Positions 62,690 to 64,000 of a stretch of DNA of 64,000 nt are shown in pieces (the stretch's first letter is position 1; each line of letters starts with the position of its first letter). Below the pieces are notes generated by a model. That model saw nothing but the letters and a program-made list of their open reading frames with translations, had not been told where the DNA came from and made no database searches. The stretch spans positions 124,001-188,000 of the forward strand of contig WPHV01000008.1 in NCBI GenBank assembly GCA_009744235.1. Direction: 5' to 3'. The translations under genes were made by a program, and so were the position numbers. Source of the stretch: Gillisella vitis (GTDB taxonomy: Bacteria; Pseudomonadota; Alphaproteobacteria; Rhizobiales; Rhizobiaceae).

Positions 62690-64000
62690 ATGGGTTTTGC
62701 CGATCACGTCAAGGAAATCGAGCGCGTCGGGCAGGGAAGCAATACGGGCCGCGACGCTATTGTGGTGGAATCCTGGAGGCGGTGCCTGGAGACCTACCAG
62801 CTCGATCCGGCGCATGCGCGCGAGGCGGTCATCGTCTCTCAAACACGCCTGCGCGAACATCGTCAGCAGGCAGAGGACCTCGTGCATATCGCACGCTCTG
62901 GGCTTGAGCGGCTCTACCGGCAGGTTGCCGAGCAGAATTATGTTCTGCTTCTATCCGACCGGCAGGGTGTAACCGTCGAATTTCTCGGTGATCCCTCCTT
63001 CAACAACAACCTGCGAAAGGCCGGGCTCTACCTCGGCTCGGAATGGTCCGAGCCTCTCGCTGGCACGTGCGCCGTTGGTGCCTGCCTGGCCACTGGCGAG
63101 GCTCTGACGATCCATCAGACCGACCATTTCGACATCACGCATACACCACTCTCCTGCACCGCCGCACCGATCTATGACACGCAAGGCACGTTGGCAGCGG
63201 TCCTCGATATTTCGCTCCTGAGTTCACCCATCTTGAAGACGAGCCAGAATATGGCGCGTCATCTTGTCTCGTCGACCGTGCGGCGCATCGAGCTCGCCAA
63301 TCTCATGGCGAACAGTCGACACGACCTGGTGCTGCGCTTTGCTGGTGCGCCGGAATTTCTCGATGTTGATCCAGAAGCGGCGATTTCCGTCGATGGCTCC
63401 GGCCGCATCACCGGCATGACGCATGGTGGCGCGCGGCTTCTTGCTACCTCGCGTGGGATCGACTGGCGACGGCCCGAGCTTGTGCTTGGCCAGCCGGTCG
63501 CAGATTTTTTCGAGGCTGACTTGGACGAGCTTGCTTCGCTGACACGCGCCAGCCTGCCGCAAGACCGGCGGATTGCCGTGCGGGATGGGTCGGTTCTGTT
63601 TGCCCATGCGATCGAGCCGCAACAGCGCGTGACAGGGGCGCCGCTCGTTCGAGCTCTTCGGTCACCGCCAGCCATGAACCTGCTCGGCGGCAGTGTCGAA
63701 ATCATGGACAACCTTCGCCGCAAGATCGCCAAGCTCGCACCGAGCGCACTGCCGATCCTGCTTCAAGGTGAGACCGGAACCGGCAAGGAATATCTGGGGC
63801 GCATTATCCACGAGGTGAGCGGATTGTCAGGCCGCTTCGTTGCGGTCAATTGCGCAGCGATCCCTGAACAACTGATCGAAAGCGAATTGTTCGGCTATTT
63901 GCCAGGCGCCTTCACCGGCGCCCTTGCCAAGGGACGAAAGGGGTTGGTCGAGGAAGCGGTGGGCGGAACCCTGTTCCTCGACGAAATCGGCGATATGCCA
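62690..64000 (+). CDS. sigma-54-dependent transcriptional activator, AcoR-type (continues past the window)
   Basis: 437 residues are visible; the frame is open at the window edge. An N-terminal GAF-type sensor region (SWRRCLETYQLDP, LGSEWSEPLAGTCAVGACLATGEAL, HFDITHTPLSCTAAPIYD) is followed by the AAA+ domain: Walker A GETGTGKE (360-367), the sigma-54 contact loop GAFTGA (406-411) and Walker B LFLDEIGDMP at the edge. AcoR-like proteins activate genes for acetoin, alcohol or quinoprotein dehydrogenases. The start is ATG 62690; the in-frame ATG 62639 is also possible, and neither has an ideal ribosome-binding site. Its target is probably to the right of the window. Confidence 0.9.
   Translation, partial: MGFADHVKEIERVGQGSNTGRDAIVVESWRRCLETYQLDPAHAREAVIVSQTRLREHRQQAEDLVHIARSGLERLYRQVAEQNYVLLLSDRQGVTVEFLGDPSFNNNLRKAGLYLGSEWSEPLAGTCAVGACLATGEALTIHQTDHFDITHTPLSCTAAPIYDTQGTLAAVLDISLLSSPILKTSQNMARHLVSSTVRRIELANLMANSRHDLVLRFAGAPEFLDVDPEAAISVDGSGRITGMTHGGARLLATSRGIDWRRPELVLGQPVADFFEADLDELASLTRASLPQDRRIAVRDGSVLFAHAIEPQQRVTGAPLVRALRSPPAMNLLGGSVEIMDNLRRKIAKLAPSALPILLQGETGTGKEYLGRIIHEVSGLSGRFVAVNCAAIPEQLIESELFGYLPGAFTGALAKGRKGLVEEAVGGTLFLDEIGDMP

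Noticed and set aside
1-64000. tRNA, rRNA, CRISPR arrays, prophage genes or known riboswitches
   Set aside because: I looked on both strands for the characteristic cloverleaf ends, spaced repeats, phage structural genes and conserved riboswitch cores and found none that I could support by eye.

Overview
This is about 64 kb of GC-rich alphaproteobacterial DNA, most likely from the Rhizobiaceae (Rhizobium/Agrobacterium relatives). The signs are a zwf-gnd pair with a short NAD-type 6-phosphogluconate dehydrogenase, many ABC importers each with its own catabolic genes and regulator, y4iL-type catalase, and a two-part intergenic palindrome (34368-34483) of the kind that litters rhizobial genomes. 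I saw no rRNA, tRNA, CRISPR array or housekeeping ribosomal gene. The content fits a chromid, megaplasmid or accessory chromosome arm.

Layout. 1-3523 (-): glucoamylase, gnd and the start of zwf. 3713-5116 (-): a MocR regulator, divergent from 5457-12349 (+), a complete eight-gene Nit1C cluster (nitrilase, radical SAM, GNAT, AIR-synthase-like, glycosyltransferase, flavoprotein and two small family proteins) behind a consensus sigma-54 promoter. 12465-15907 (+): catalase-like protein and an FdhF/YdeP molybdoenzyme. 15952-22566 (-): Ugp-like sugar/phosphodiester ABC importer with a metallophosphoesterase, a PHP phosphatase and a GNAT, with a divergent TetR. 23789-24607 (+): alpha/beta hydrolase. 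24680-30624 (-): PotABCD-type importer with a creatinase-like M24 protein and a flavin reductase. Divergent from it, 31253-34270 (+) holds an amino-acid-type binding protein, a permease and a TIM-barrel isomerase, followed by a GntR/FCD regulator. Both of these divergent operons have consensus sigma-54 promoters.

35306-35887 is a graveyard of IS630 and IS66 fragments. It borders nikR and nikABCDE (35888-41411), whose codon use differs from its surroundings. 41583-47794 (+) holds a DUF2946-like protein, a Crp/Fnr remnant and a tightly coupled operon: FecB/FecCD-type ABC importer, PCuAC copper chaperone, SCO protein and a secreted DJ-1/PfpI protein resembling isonitrile hydratase. 48128-53003 (-) is a molybdopterin oxidoreductase, ferredoxin, ferredoxin-NADP reductase and moaA, with a divergent AraC regulator. 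54659-62340 holds a second AraC, an acyl-CoA dehydrogenase homologue, a 5'-truncated chemoreceptor, an unusual mono-haem periplasmic protein with an adjacent SARP-like regulator, and a small ORF. The window ends inside an AcoR-type sigma-54 activator.

The most interesting parts are the sigma-54-driven Nit1C cluster (linked elsewhere to growth on cyanide and to nitrogen starvation), the copper importer coupled to an isonitrile-hydratase-like enzyme (a possible isonitrile-chalkophore uptake system; my inference), the NADPH-ferredoxin-molybdoenzyme operon of unknown substrate, and the divergent sigma-54 promoter pair. All family names come from reading the protein sequences; no database search was run.
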